Assembly (NCBI RefSeq): GCF_003545715.1
Contig: NZ_QVNU01000003.1
Span: forward strand, 186,001-250,000
Reading direction: 5' to 3'
Length of the DNA: 64,000 bases
Source of the DNA: Taibaiella koreensis
GTDB taxonomy: Bacteria > Bacteroidota > Bacteroidia > Chitinophagales > Chitinophagaceae
Below, one piece after another: positions 8,021 to 16,221 of the stretch (its first letter is position 1; the number at the start of each line of letters is the position of its first letter). Made by a program: the position numbers and the translations under genes. Under the pieces are notes generated by a model that was given only the letters and a program-made list of their open reading frames with translations, searched no databases and had not been told where the DNA came from.

Positions 8021-9336
8021 TGTTGATCATTTTTTGGAATCCTGCTGATAATGCAGGCTTGCGTCGGTTGCAAGCCATTAAGCTTATCCCCTATCTGGTC
8101 AAAGGTGATCCGGGCATCCTCCCTGCCATCGAGGCAGCTATCGATCAATTGCCGGAAGGCCTCCCGGCTCAGTTCGAAGTGATGGTCTTCGTGCCGGAAA
8201 CGATCATCATCCCCGTAGAAGATATTGAAATCGGCGTTGGGTGTTGTGATAGTGATCTGCCTGAAATTGTAGGTCATCGCCTTTTTAATAAGATCGCCGG
8301 CCGCTTCAAGCGTATTGTGCTCGATCACCTCGCTCATAATAATATTCACCTCCTCTTTCGTTCCACAATCTTCCAGTCGCGTATAAAATTCAAGGTTGGT
8401 TGCTTCCAGCCGCCGTGCAATAGCAGCGCCCAGCTGGGCAAAACGCTCTTCCTCATCCACAGCGTAATAAGTTGCTTTAAGGCCCTTGTTCATCATCCGC
8501 TTGTAATAGCTCAGCTCTCCGCAGCCGATATCCAGGATCGCCGTTCCGGTGTCCAGCAAGCCAGTGATGAATAGCTGCCGGTCCTGCTGCGTGCCATACC
8601 AGGTCAGTTCGGCCTCGATCCCATTGCGTAAAAGGTACTGTTCCATGACCGGCTTTACCAGCTGGAACTGCTTTACCGATTTAACGGCTCTTTTAGCGTA
8701 CAGGTAAAAAATGAAGTAAGGAACCTGTTCAATATTGGTCAGCACGCGCACGTACTTATAAGCAAAGCTATCGTCGATATATTTGAAGAGCCCGTACTCA
8801 TTGGTGACATGGCTGAGCAGGGCTACCAGGCTCAGCAGATTAAAGGCCTCGAATACACTGGCTCCTTCTATTTCCAGGCAAAAGTTCCGTCCCTGCCGTT
8901 GCGTGAATTTCAGGCCTGGAAAATAGCGGGACAACAAATGCTGGCCGTCACGGTACCAGCCCGAGTGAATGTACAGCGTGGGTACGGTAATGTGACAGGC
9001 ATGCTTATCCAGAGAGCCCTGTGTGACCCCCAGCCATTTCAGTTCCTGCCGGAGGAAAGTCTCCTTATCCTTCAGGATATGGGAAAACAGCTCGGTGCAG
9101 ATATGAAGTAAGGCCAGAGGACTGCTATAGCTTTGAAAATCAAGCTGGTCGCCATCCTCGGGCATATAGCTGAACTGCGTGTCCTGGAAAACGATTTCAT
9201 ACTCATGAGGCGACACGACATTGCCTGCAATAATCCCGTCTTTCAAGGGTTTAAAGTACAGACCGAAGTCCGTATCAGGATTCTTGAACAGCAGATCCAG
9301 CAAATGTTCGTTCCGGCTTTTGATCTGTATTATCAT
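8017..9336 (-). CDS. hen1: Bacterial Hen1 3'-terminal RNA ribose 2'-O-methyltransferase
   Basis: 439 residues from the ATG at 9336. An in-frame extension to 9426 would run through the promoter and is rejected. The N-terminal half is the bacterial-specific Hen1 domain that binds the ligase. The C-terminal methyltransferase has the SAM loop LDIGCGEL (268-275), the metal-binding EVIEH (336-340) and RHEDHHFELSREAF (381-394), the hallmark of Hen1. It methylates the 2'-OH of the 3' end before ligation, so the repaired tRNA resists the same ribotoxin. It is first in the hen1-rnl-pnkp1 operon and preceded by the shared regulatory element at 9355-9393. Confidence 0.95.
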   Translation of the reverse strand: MIIQIKSRNEHLLDLLFKNPDTDFGLYFKPLKDGIIAGNVVSPHEYEIVFQDTQFSYMPEDGDQLDFQSYSSPLALLHICTELFSHILKDKETFLRQELKWLGVTQGSLDKHACHITVPTLYIHSGWYRDGQHLLSRYFPGLKFTQRQGRNFCLEIEGASVFEAFNLLSLVALLSHVTNEYGLFKYIDDSFAYKYVRVLTNIEQVPYFIFYLYAKRAVKSVKQFQLVKPVMEQYLLRNGIEAELTWYGTQQDRQLFITGLLDTGTAILDIGCGELSYYKRMMNKGLKATYYAVDEEERFAQLGAAIARRLEATNLEFYTRLEDCGTKEEVNIIMSEVIEHNTLEAAGDLIKKAMTYNFRQITITTPNADFNIFYGDDDRFRHEDHHFELSREAFRQLIDSCLDGREDARITFDQIGDKLNGLQPTQACIISRIPKNDQQ

Positions 9337-9354
9337 GGCGTTTTTATTACAGGA

Positions 9355-9393
9355 CAAAGATATTCCAGGTACTGCGCAGCACACCTGCGCAGT
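9355..9393 (-). promoter_or_regulatory. hen1 promoter with paired TGCGCA operator
   Basis: The minus-strand -10 box TATCTTTG (9355-9362) matches TAnnTTTG exactly. Ten bases upstream of it is TGCGCA (9373-9378), and a second TGCGCA (9386-9391) follows 13 bp further, covering the place where a -33 box would be. The same arrangement occurs at 16830-16866, 19640-19676 and 19771-19806. The predicted transcript start is about 12 bp before the hen1 ATG, so the leader is very short. Confidence 0.7.
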
Positions 9394-9405
9394 GAGATTT
9401 TTTTT

Positions 9406-9441
9406 TAAAAAAAGCCGGAAACACATTGTCGTGTTCCCGGC
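9406..9441 (-). terminator. Terminator after pnkp2
   Basis: Stem built from AGCCGGAAACAC and GTGTTCCCGGCT with one mismatch, followed on the minus strand by a run of seven T. It closes the operon ending at 9472 and separates it from the hen1 promoter. Confidence 0.75.
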
Positions 9442-9471
9442 TGGCTGTTCTTTTTCCAGAGAAAAGAGTAC

Positions 9472-10347
9472 TTAGAAGTCGCCATAGTATACCTGGAAGC
9501 AGGGCAGCTTGAGCTCGTCGCGCCACATATCCACTACCTGGTTGCGATCGTCAAGTACAAACCCGATATAATATTTATCCCGGATCGCTTCATCAAAGAG
9601 CTGTTTCTTGACAATCGCATCTTTGCGCCCGTCCCCTGTGACCCGCATCAGCAGCATATCATAGGCAATGCCATGTGCCTCAAGGAAGCGTAAGGTCGGC
9701 TCCTTATGCTTGTCCTCCCGGCCGGATAACAAGAGAATGGCGTACCCGGCTTTCTTGTAAGTAGCCAGCACATGGGCGACCGGCTCGTTGAGCACGTCTT
9801 TGTCGCAGCCCGAGGCGTCGAAGGGGTTGCGGCCGTTGAGCAGTGCCAACGTACCGTCCAGGTCGCACAGGATAGCAGGAGGCAGCGACCTGTCTTGCTC
9901 ACAATAGAAACCTTGGGCTTCGATATGCTGGCGGTGCATCCTGCGGATCACCTGCTCGCCTACTTTCCGCTCCCGTTCTGCATCCCGGGCAATGCACTCT
10001 TGTATGGATGTCGCCATTTCTTTGATCTCTACGGTCACCTCGTCGTTGTGCGCCTTGTTGAATTCCTGTACCAGCTGGTGGATACGCGTCAGGCTCCTTT
10101 CCGAGAGATTGGTATCGTCTACGATCACATGCTTGCCGTCGGACAGGGCCTTTACAATCAGCATATCCCGTACCTGGCGTACAAATTTTTCGTTACCATC
10201 GCTCATATAGCCGTCATCCAGCATCAGCCGCAGCTCATCCCGGTTGATCCGTTTATAGCTATTGGGATGGTCTTTCACCATTTGCCGGGCCCAGGTTGAT
10301 TTTCCGCTGCCCGGCAATCCGCGCATAATGATCACTTTCTTCATCAT
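9472..10347 (-). CDS. T4-type polynucleotide kinase-phosphatase, second paralogue
   Basis: 291 residues from the ATG at 10347 (a second ATG follows immediately). Kinase P-loop GLPGSGKST near residues 10-18, RINRDELR and DDTNL; HAD phosphatase DLDGTLALLNGR, LSGREDK and GRKDAIVKK, with the terminal DDRNQVVDMWR and GDF. Domain order equals T4 PseT and the copy at 5885-6799, but the kinase halves differ clearly, so this is an old duplication. It is last in an operon with a T4 Rnl1-like ligase. That pairing recreates the phage T4 Pnkp/Rnl1 tRNA-repair couple in a bacterium. Confidence 0.94.
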   Translation of the reverse strand: MMKKVIIMRGLPGSGKSTWARQMVKDHPNSYKRINRDELRLMLDDGYMSDGNEKFVRQVRDMLIVKALSDGKHVIVDDTNLSERSLTRIHQLVQEFNKAHNDEVTVEIKEMATSIQECIARDAERERKVGEQVIRRMHRQHIEAQGFYCEQDRSLPPAILCDLDGTLALLNGRNPFDASGCDKDVLNEPVAHVLATYKKAGYAILLLSGREDKHKEPTLRFLEAHGIAYDMLLMRVTGDGRKDAIVKKQLFDEAIRDKYYIGFVLDDRNQVVDMWRDELKLPCFQVYYGDF

Positions 10348-10354
10348 TTTGGTT

Positions 10355-11017
10355 TTAATACCGGAATTCCCTTTGGTTATTGCTGTCCAGCAGCTTTTGC
10401 CATAGAGGGTTACCGGCGCTTTCAATATAATATTGTTCCAGCTGGCCCTTTTCATAGAGCTCGTTGGCCCTGGCCCGGTATTGTTGCTCGGTTGCGTCCA
10501 GGGCAGATGCATCGTGCCGTTGGCGAAACAAGGTCTGGATGCCGGCTACCGTAGGTAAGGTATTGCCCAATAACGCGCCGGCACAATATAAGCTCCTGGC
10601 AGCATGGAACAGTTTTTCAGGCCGCTCTTTGCTGCATTGTTTCAGGTCGCGCCGGGCAAAGCCGAGGTAAGCCTTGATGATCTTATAAGTCCGGCATTGC
10701 TCCATTGGATTGGAGACCATGCCCGTAAATAAAATGATGTCGGCATGAATGGTCGTCTCACCACTGTGCAGGTTCTTGTAGAACTGCAGTTGGGAGCAAT
10801 AATTCCAGTCAGTATTGGTGGCTTCTTCTTTGTACAGGAACTGGTGCGCATTAGGCAAGCCGGAATAAAGCTCGATCGCATCGCTTTCATAAATGCAGAG
10901 GTAATCCTGGTCCGAGTCTTCACGTGCTGTACCGTAAAGCCGGCTGCCGATCAGGTATTGCTGCAGCAGCCGGGCTTGGAGCCATTCATGTTCTGTTTGA
11001 TTGATTATGATGTTCAT
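10355..11017 (-). CDS. Nucleotidyltransferase of the polymerase-beta superfamily (A)
   Basis: 220 residues from the ATG at 11017. The N-terminal signature GSRLYGTAREDSDQD is the G-S-x(n)-D-x-D catalytic loop of the minimal nucleotidyltransferases, followed by a second acidic position in IHADIILF. The rest is helical (HEPN-like in appearance), which may bind RNA. The gene is 7 bp from pnkp2 and 10 bp from the Rnl1-like ligase. It could add nucleotides to trimmed 3' ends or modify RNA or protein; no substrate can be read from the sequence. Two relatives lie upstream in the same operon. Confidence 0.8.
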   Translation of the reverse strand: MNIIINQTEHEWLQARLLQQYLIGSRLYGTAREDSDQDYLCIYESDAIELYSGLPNAHQFLYKEEATNTDWNYCSQLQFYKNLHSGETTIHADIILFTGMVSNPMEQCRTYKIIKAYLGFARRDLKQCSKERPEKLFHAARSLYCAGALLGNTLPTVAGIQTLFRQRHDASALDATEQQYRARANELYEKGQLEQYYIESAGNPLWQKLLDSNNQREFRY

Positions 11018-11027
11018 GGCATAAAGC

Positions 11028-12053
11028 TTATTCTTCTGCGATAGCGAAGGGTTTTTCAAATGCCGGCCGTAGCATCCGCCAGATCTTACCGGCGTAATCC
11101 TGTCCGTTAAGCATAGAGAACAGCAGCCCGGGGTAAGAGCAGGTATTAAAGTAAAGCGCCGTCTCCTTGCGGGTATCCAGCACCTTGAACTCGGCTCTAC
11201 ACTGCTGCTCTATTCCGGCATACTGCAGCAGCAGCCGTTCCCGTGTCTGTTTTACCCATTGGTAAAACTCATCGGGGACTTTCTCCAATAGCTCATCAAA
11301 AGAACGGTTGTCGCGCAGGTACTCCCATATATCAATGGAAGATATCTGGGTAATGATCCAGTGCAAGCGCTGATACTCGGCAAACTTTACCTTGAGCCGG
11401 TAATTGTTGTCGAAACGAATAACGAAACCCTCTTTCCCAGGGTCTTCCAGCTGCTTCAGCAACGACAGGTCTTTGACCCCGTTGTAACGTTTGACTACGG
11501 GGAAGCCTATCTCTTCCGGCGGAAATTCTGCTCCGCTCTCCGTGTCGATCACGGCCAGGAGCACCAGCGCTTCCTGGTCGCCATAATCCACCACGATCCT
11601 GTTTGCTGGATAGATGATCTCGAACAGGTAGGTCCTTTCCGGATTTAGCAGAGGAATGGCTTCCCGGTACCGGTCGTACAACAGAGCATTTGCCTTTTGT
11701 GCCTGGTCGCTGGTAAAGGAGCCGCGCGTGGCAATATAGGGTTCTCCCTTGCTCCAATACAGAATACCGAGCGAGCCATCCATCTTTTCAAAGACTTCGA
11801 AACCACCTGCTGGTAGCACAGCATCTGACTGTTCGCCAAGGTTAAAGAATTTAGGGAAAGGACGGGCGACAACATTGCCCGCCGCATCCAATATCAGTCC
11901 CCGGCAGGCGAGTGTGATCTCATTCCATGCCCTTTCATACTGTACCTGTGCGGTATAGTTATAGATATACAGATCGTCCTGCGGATGTTTACGGGAAACG
12001 ATCCAGCCCTTTTCCATCGCCTGTTGTAACAGGCCGTTATTTATCGTTGCCAT
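11028..12053 (-). CDS. T4 Rnl1-like RNA ligase
   Basis: 341 residues from the ATG at 12053. Nucleotidyltransferase motif I is FEKMDGSLGI with the adenylated lysine at about 90. Motif III is LFEIIYPANRIVVDY, very close to T4 RnlA. Motif IV is EGFVIRF and motif V RLKVKFAEYQRLHW. The C-terminal 100 residues are helical, as in the tRNA-specific domain of T4 Rnl1. It seals 5'-phosphate to 3'-OH in RNA and likely works with pnkp2 in the same operon. It lies between two nucleotidyltransferase genes with gaps of 10 bp and 1 bp. Confidence 0.92.
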   Translation of the reverse strand: MATINNGLLQQAMEKGWIVSRKHPQDDLYIYNYTAQVQYERAWNEITLACRGLILDAAGNVVARPFPKFFNLGEQSDAVLPAGGFEVFEKMDGSLGILYWSKGEPYIATRGSFTSDQAQKANALLYDRYREAIPLLNPERTYLFEIIYPANRIVVDYGDQEALVLLAVIDTESGAEFPPEEIGFPVVKRYNGVKDLSLLKQLEDPGKEGFVIRFDNNYRLKVKFAEYQRLHWIITQISSIDIWEYLRDNRSFDELLEKVPDEFYQWVKQTRERLLLQYAGIEQQCRAEFKVLDTRKETALYFNTCSYPGLLFSMLNGQDYAGKIWRMLRPAFEKPFAIAEE

Positions 12054-12054
12054 G

Positions 12055-13107
12055 TCAGGTATACAATTGTTGCCGCAGCGACACCAACAGGGCCACTGCT
12101 TTTTTTTCATCCGGCTCCGCTGGTAAAGGACTGTCCTTTGCAGCTGCCGCTATGGTTTTCATGAGTGCTTCTGCTTTATCCAGCAACGCTTCGTAGTCAT
12201 ATTCACCATTTTTAATGGCTAGCAGATCTTCCCTGTTGTGCCGCCGCACCTGCAGGGTTCCGCTGCGCAGCAGTTCTTCGGCCACCTGCAGCAGTCGTAT
12301 CGTATGCATCATGTTTTTGGCATCATAATCTTTCCCATGCGCCTTGTTGCCCAGGTAGCGCTCTTCATTCCGCAAGGCTACCCATCCCCAGTATTCCCGG
12401 TACTCCCGGCAATGCGCCGAATAGCTTTCCTGGTTAAAATAGAGATAGCTTTCCGGCTCTTCTCCTTTTGGTATGGAGGATAGGCATACTTCGTTGGCGT
12501 CCGCAGCACTGACGATACCTCTGTATCCTGCACCTGGACTATGATACAAAGCATAAAGACCTTTGGTATGCGGCATCGCCACAAGGCCGCAATCCTCTTG
12601 CCTGTAGCCTCTCGCCTGTAGCCAGGCTTCAAGAGGAAAGGATTGATGCCCTTCAGTAACGAAGCAGCAATCGATAACATGCTTTCGTTCCGGCGCTACC
12701 GGGTTACTGGCTTTCTTATTGTAGCCGCGAGCCTTTTTTATTTGCGTATAGGCGTAGCCCGCAAAGGTGTCGCGGCACAACCGTGACAGGAATAGTTCCT
12801 GTGTGAAAGCGGCCATTAGCGGGTGCCGGTAAAGCACCAGGTCGTCTGGTGTGGCCAGCAGCTCCAGCATGTTGGGATTATTGCGCAGCAAGAGCTCAAC
12901 GAAACGGCCCAGCTCGTAATATACTTCGTCGTTGGTCTCATTGCTTACCTGTGCTACATAATGCAAACCGTAGAACTGATCCCTCGGCAGGTAAAACACA
13001 CCCTTTATATCGGTATCGGAAGAGGGCGTGTCCAGGCCATAAGCCCTGCTGCCGCTGATGCATTCCAGCAGCAGCAGGCCTTTATCTTTTATTTCGGCTA
13101 TTGTCAT
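12055..13107 (-). CDS. Nucleotidyltransferase, YcgL-like (B)
   Basis: 350 residues. Catalytic loop GSRAYGLDTPSSDTDIKGV near residue 20, followed by FYLPRDQFYGL, as in the large bacterial nucleotidyltransferases annotated YcgL. The central region contains HVIDCCFVTEGHQSFPLEAWL, and the C-terminal part is helical and charged (NEERYLGNKAHGKDYDAKN). It overlaps the upstream paralogue by 26 bp and stops 1 bp before the ligase gene. Function unknown; its placement with Rnl1 and Pnkp points to RNA-end metabolism. Confidence 0.82.
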   Translation of the reverse strand: MTIAEIKDKGLLLLECISGSRAYGLDTPSSDTDIKGVFYLPRDQFYGLHYVAQVSNETNDEVYYELGRFVELLLRNNPNMLELLATPDDLVLYRHPLMAAFTQELFLSRLCRDTFAGYAYTQIKKARGYNKKASNPVAPERKHVIDCCFVTEGHQSFPLEAWLQARGYRQEDCGLVAMPHTKGLYALYHSPGAGYRGIVSAADANEVCLSSIPKGEEPESYLYFNQESYSAHCREYREYWGWVALRNEERYLGNKAHGKDYDAKNMMHTIRLLQVAEELLRSGTLQVRRHNREDLLAIKNGEYDYEALLDKAEALMKTIAAAAKDSPLPAEPDEKKAVALLVSLRQQLYT

Positions 13108-13855
13108 TTTCGGTCAGGTTTTGTCTGAAGAAATCATCTAAGCGCCCGGCATCGAAATGATCCCTGGGTAAGGTGCCAGCGTAACGGGTACACTGTTCGA
13201 ACGTTTGCCCTATCCATTCCATCATGCTTTCATCCGGTGCTATGGTATAGCCTTCGGCTGTGCCCGATTTCAACGCGATCAATGCGGTTACCTTCTGCTG
13301 TAAGGCATCGGGCATCAGGTTCATCAGTGGTTGTATGCTCATAGGCGCAATGCCGTTCTGCTCCACATTCCAAAGCGCGGCAAGCAAAGGCCGCAATACA
13401 TAGAATAGCTTTTTTATCTTTATCATTCCGTTCTCCATTGTATCCAGTGCACCCTTTGCGATGCCCAGGTAGTGATGGACATTGCTTCTCCTGCTGAAGT
13501 AATGCTGGCATAGCAACCATAACTCGTCGCGGAACCCCGGCGTCTCACGGTACACGATAGGCGACTGCAGCCATTCGAAGGGTGTGGTATTGGACTTCTG
13601 TATCAGCTGCAAGGTCTTCCGCAAATCCCATCCGCTCAGGTCCAGCTCGCTATCGATAGGAAAGCTTAGCTGCTCTTCGTAGACGCTTATGGACAAGTAT
13701 TGCGTATAAGGCCTGCGGTAGATAAACCGTACATCATAATCGCTGTCGGGCGAAGGAAATTCCCAGCCACGGCTCCCCGATTCGCAGGCGAATAGTATCT
13801 GTATTCCTTTTTCCTGTTCTATAGTTTTCAGTTGATCCAATATTCTTGTTCTCAT
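13082..13855 (-). CDS. Nucleotidyltransferase, YcgL-like (C)
   Basis: 257 residues with the classic YcgL opening: FACESGSRGWEFPSPDSDYDVRF splits into the glycine-serine loop and the D-x-D metal site, followed by FIYRRPYTQYLSI. The helical C-terminal half (KKLFYVLRPLLAALW) matches the usual HEPN-like tail of the family. Its start overlaps the basic-protein gene by 4 bp. Three non-identical nucleotidyltransferases in one RNA-repair operon suggest separate substrates rather than dosage. Confidence 0.85.
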   Translation of the reverse strand: MRTRILDQLKTIEQEKGIQILFACESGSRGWEFPSPDSDYDVRFIYRRPYTQYLSISVYEEQLSFPIDSELDLSGWDLRKTLQLIQKSNTTPFEWLQSPIVYRETPGFRDELWLLCQHYFSRRSNVHHYLGIAKGALDTMENGMIKIKKLFYVLRPLLAALWNVEQNGIAPMSIQPLMNLMPDALQQKVTALIALKSGTAEGYTIAPDESMMEWIGQTFEQCTRYAGTLPRDHFDAGRLDDFFRQNLTENDNSRNKR

Positions 13856-14187
13856 TTTTTCTCTATTAAAATATTTCTTTCAAAAATGAAGACCCGCTCC
13901 ACGGTATTACGCCGCATGGCGTCCTCTGCTGCTTTTTCAGAAGAATAGCTCCTGTAATAGCTGTGCCTGAATCCACGGGCGCTGCACATAGTGATCTTGA
14001 GCCGGATCTTGGGCTTTCTCTTTCTTTTACGTTTCGGCGCAACGGCAAGCTTGTCCCAATCCAGCTCCTCTGCGATCTGCAATACTGCGTCCCTGCGCCA
14101 GGCCTTGTTCCCTACACGTTTCAGGTAAGGACGTAAATGCTTCCATCGCTCACCTTTATATTTTCCTTTGTGATAGATATGTTCCAT
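13852..14187 (-). CDS. Small highly basic protein, unknown
   Basis: 111 residues, not recognised. Strongly basic, with a central KRKRKRKPKIRLK run at residues 52-64 flanked by tryptophan-rich N-terminal (ERWKHLRPYLKR) and aromatic C-terminal (HSYYRSYSSEK) parts. The composition suggests nucleic-acid binding, perhaps RNA or ribosome. It overlaps the downstream nucleotidyltransferase by 4 bp and begins 3 bp after the exonuclease, so it is a genuine operon member. It shares the lysine/arginine-rich style, but no obvious alignment, with the unknown protein at 28965-29720. Confidence 0.7.
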   Translation of the reverse strand: MEHIYHKGKYKGERWKHLRPYLKRVGNKAWRRDAVLQIAEELDWDKLAVAPKRKRKRKPKIRLKITMCSARGFRHSYYRSYSSEKAAEDAMRRNTVERVFIFERNILIEKK

Positions 14188-14190
14188 GTC

Positions 14191-14733
14191 TTATTGCTTT
14201 TGTTGCAGGCACCAGTATAGTATCGAAGCGATGTTGCGGGCATCGTCAACGCCTCTGTGATGCGTTCCCATCAATGGTAATCCCAGCAGGTCAAGCGCGC
14301 CTTTCATCCCCGGTTTTTTCTTAAGACCCTTCTGCAGGCTAAACCACTCCTTCACATTGATATGCTGCGCCGACAGGGGATAGGGGCATTGCATGCGGGC
14401 ACATTGGTCGCGCATCATACGCAGGTCATAAGCCCCGTAGCTGGCCCAGGTATACTGTTGCAGGTGCTGCAGCCGCTTGCAGGCGGCAAGGAAAGAGATG
14501 CCCTCCTGTTCTAGCAACTCCCCGGTAATGGTTGTCAGCTGGGTGCAGAACTGACTTACAGTCGATCGCCCGGGCTTTATCAACAGGGCTTCATTATCAC
14601 TGATGTCGCCGGTTCGGGTGTCGAGCAGGCAGGTACCGATCTCGATCACCTCGCTGATCTGTCCACGGGGTGCTTCGCCTTCCCAGCAAGTAGCTTCAAG
14701 GTCTATGACGAGTATTTTATCCGTGAGTGTCAT
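14191..14733 (-). CDS. DEDDh 3'-5' exonuclease, ERI1/KapD-like
   Basis: 180 residues covering a complete exonuclease fold. Exo I is VIDLEATCW (Asp11, Glu13), Exo II lies in SYGAYDLRMMR, and Exo III is HRGVDDARN with the catalytic histidine. The linker between Exo I and II resembles the ERI1/3'hExo branch, which trims RNA 3' ends (histone mRNA, 5.8S rRNA, siRNA). Here it probably trims damaged RNA 3' ends before nucleotide re-addition or ligation. It overlaps the S24-like gene by 4 bp upstream. Confidence 0.88.
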   Translation of the reverse strand: MTLTDKILVIDLEATCWEGEAPRGQISEVIEIGTCLLDTRTGDISDNEALLIKPGRSTVSQFCTQLTTITGELLEQEGISFLAACKRLQHLQQYTWASYGAYDLRMMRDQCARMQCPYPLSAQHINVKEWFSLQKGLKKKPGMKGALDLLGLPLMGTHHRGVDDARNIASILYWCLQQKQ

Positions 14734-15062
14734 CGTTTGCCTCCTCTTTCAAATATAACCTTATTCTGGTATTCCCCGGTGATCACCCGGCCGTAAATGA
14801 TCTTTGTCCAGCCGTTCTCATAACCGTGATTGTTGGCGATGAGGAAACCTTTGTTCGCATCTTTTTTGATGATCTTATGGGCATCAATATAGCGACCCTT
14901 CACTTTACAAAATACGATATCGCCGATCTCGTAAGTATCCGTTTTTTCAAACGTGAGCACGCTCCCGCTTTTCAGTATAGGCAGCATCGAATGGCCATAG
15001 GCCTTCATGCTGCCGCTGCCTTTAGTGTCAAGGTCTTGTTTTAGTCTTTCACATTTATTCAT
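14730..15062 (-). CDS. S24/S26-like serine peptidase domain protein
   Basis: 110 residues, a bare peptidase domain without DNA-binding or obvious membrane segment. The nucleophile motif GHSMLPILKSG is followed by the beta-strand EIGDIVFCKVKGRYIDAHKII, where the general-base lysine of the LexA/signal-peptidase clan would lie. It may self-cleave or cleave a partner to switch the system on, or be a degenerate relative. It is first in the run of tightly packed genes down to 9472 and follows a weak hairpin after the slipin gene. Confidence 0.75.
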   Translation of the reverse strand: MNKCERLKQDLDTKGSGSMKAYGHSMLPILKSGSVLTFEKTDTYEIGDIVFCKVKGRYIDAHKIIKKDANKGFLIANNHGYENGWTKIIYGRVITGEYQNKVIFERGGKR

Positions 15063-15077
15063 GTGATTATTTTTTAT

Positions 15078-15108
15078 AAAGGCCCGGAATATTTGTGCCC
15101 GGGCCTTT
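15078..15108 (-). terminator. Hairpin between slipin and S24-like gene (weak terminator or attenuator)
   Basis: Ten-base-pair stem AAAGGCCCGG/CCGGGCCTTT with a short T tract (TTTATAAA) on the minus strand. I see no good -10 box in the 49-bp gap. Partial read-through from the slipin transcript into the operon below is therefore likely. Confidence 0.55.
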
Positions 15109-15111
15109 GTC

Positions 15112-16209
15112 TTATTGTTTAATGAAGATCTGCTTCAACTGATCCACGATCTGTCCGCCCCCGGAGAGGCTGATTGTATGGATCTTCTCCGCGATCTTTT
15201 CTACATACTCCATTTCCTTTAGCTTATACAGCATCTGATTGTCTTCCATTAGCTTCGCGGTATTCAGCAAGCTCCTGGTGGATGCTGTTTCTTCTCTCCT
15301 GGTGATGATATTGGCCTGGGCTTTCTTTTCAGCGATCAATACCTGGTTCAGGATATCTTTAACATCGCCCGGAAGAATGATGTCTTTCACCCCGCAGTAG
15401 TGCAATGCGATACCCAGCCCGGCTACTCTTTCCATCGATTGCAGCCGCACCGCTTCTGCTATACGCTCCTTGCTATCCATCAGCTCGTCCAAGTTCAGGC
15501 CACCGATGAATTCGCGAAGCGCCAGCTGCATCAGGGTATAAAGCTGCTTGTCGTATTCACGGTTGTCGGCCAGGGCCTTCACAATATCCACTACTTTGTA
15601 CTGAATGGTGAAGTTGATCCGCAGCTGGGCTTTATCCCGGGTCAGGATCTCCTGTCCGTTGATGTCCATAGCCTGCTGCCGCATATCTGCCTTGGCAATA
15701 TGAACCGTGGTGCTGTTCTTCCACCAGTAATATTGACCAGCTTCCAGCAGTTTGCTGTATTTACCGTCGATGAATAGCAATGCCTGTTCGTAGGCTTCTA
15801 CCTTATAGGCACGCACATGGGCGTTTAGCGGCGCCTTGTCCAGGAGGTTACGGTCGATCGTCACCGGGATATCCAAGGCGCTTGTATCCGCTTTCAAAAA
15901 GGTATAGTTGCTCAGGCTGTTCCAGTAGAAATGCCTTCCCGGTCCCAGCACGGATCTAAAGTTCCCATTCAGGTAGAACAGGGCCAGCTCGTTATCCCCG
16001 ACCTCGTTTATCGTGATCGCCTCGGCAAAGCCGGGGTGCTGCAGCAATACATCCATATCATGGTTCAGCTGAAGTGGTCTGCTGCAGTCGTATACTTCAA
16101 CCTTTTCGCCAAAGCCCAGCCAGTAATCCCCTTCGGTTACTACGCGCTGGAATGATCCTTTCCGGAATACGAGGCCAACATGGTTGGCATTGATCCTGAT
16201 CTTTTTCAT
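15112..16209 (-). CDS. Slipin-type SPFH/band-7 protein
   Basis: 365 residues. The N-terminal third holds three repeats of a beta-unit (NHVGLVFRKGSF, NELALFYLNGNF, EQALLFIDGKYSKLL), each ending in a G-x-Y/F-W turn. The band-7 domain follows from about residue 180 (ILTRDKAQLRINFTIQYKVVD), then an AEKKAQANIITRREETA coiled coil. Unlike membrane slipins I see no transmembrane helix. Slipin genes are known companions of bacterial RNA-repair operons, where they may form a scaffold. It is preceded by a leader of about 600 nt carrying two tRNA-like modules. Confidence 0.85.
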   Translation of the reverse strand: MKKIRINANHVGLVFRKGSFQRVVTEGDYWLGFGEKVEVYDCSRPLQLNHDMDVLLQHPGFAEAITINEVGDNELALFYLNGNFRSVLGPGRHFYWNSLSNYTFLKADTSALDIPVTIDRNLLDKAPLNAHVRAYKVEAYEQALLFIDGKYSKLLEAGQYYWWKNSTTVHIAKADMRQQAMDINGQEILTRDKAQLRINFTIQYKVVDIVKALADNREYDKQLYTLMQLALREFIGGLNLDELMDSKERIAEAVRLQSMERVAGLGIALHYCGVKDIILPGDVKDILNQVLIAEKKAQANIITRREETASTRSLLNTAKLMEDNQMLYKLKEMEYVEKIAEKIHTISLSGGGQIVDQLKQIFIKQ

Positions 16210-16221
16210 CGTCTTTCGTTT

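Noticed and set aside
9337-9426. N-terminal extension of Hen1 to 9426
   Set aside because: It would translate through the -10 box and operator; homology starts at the ATG at 9336.
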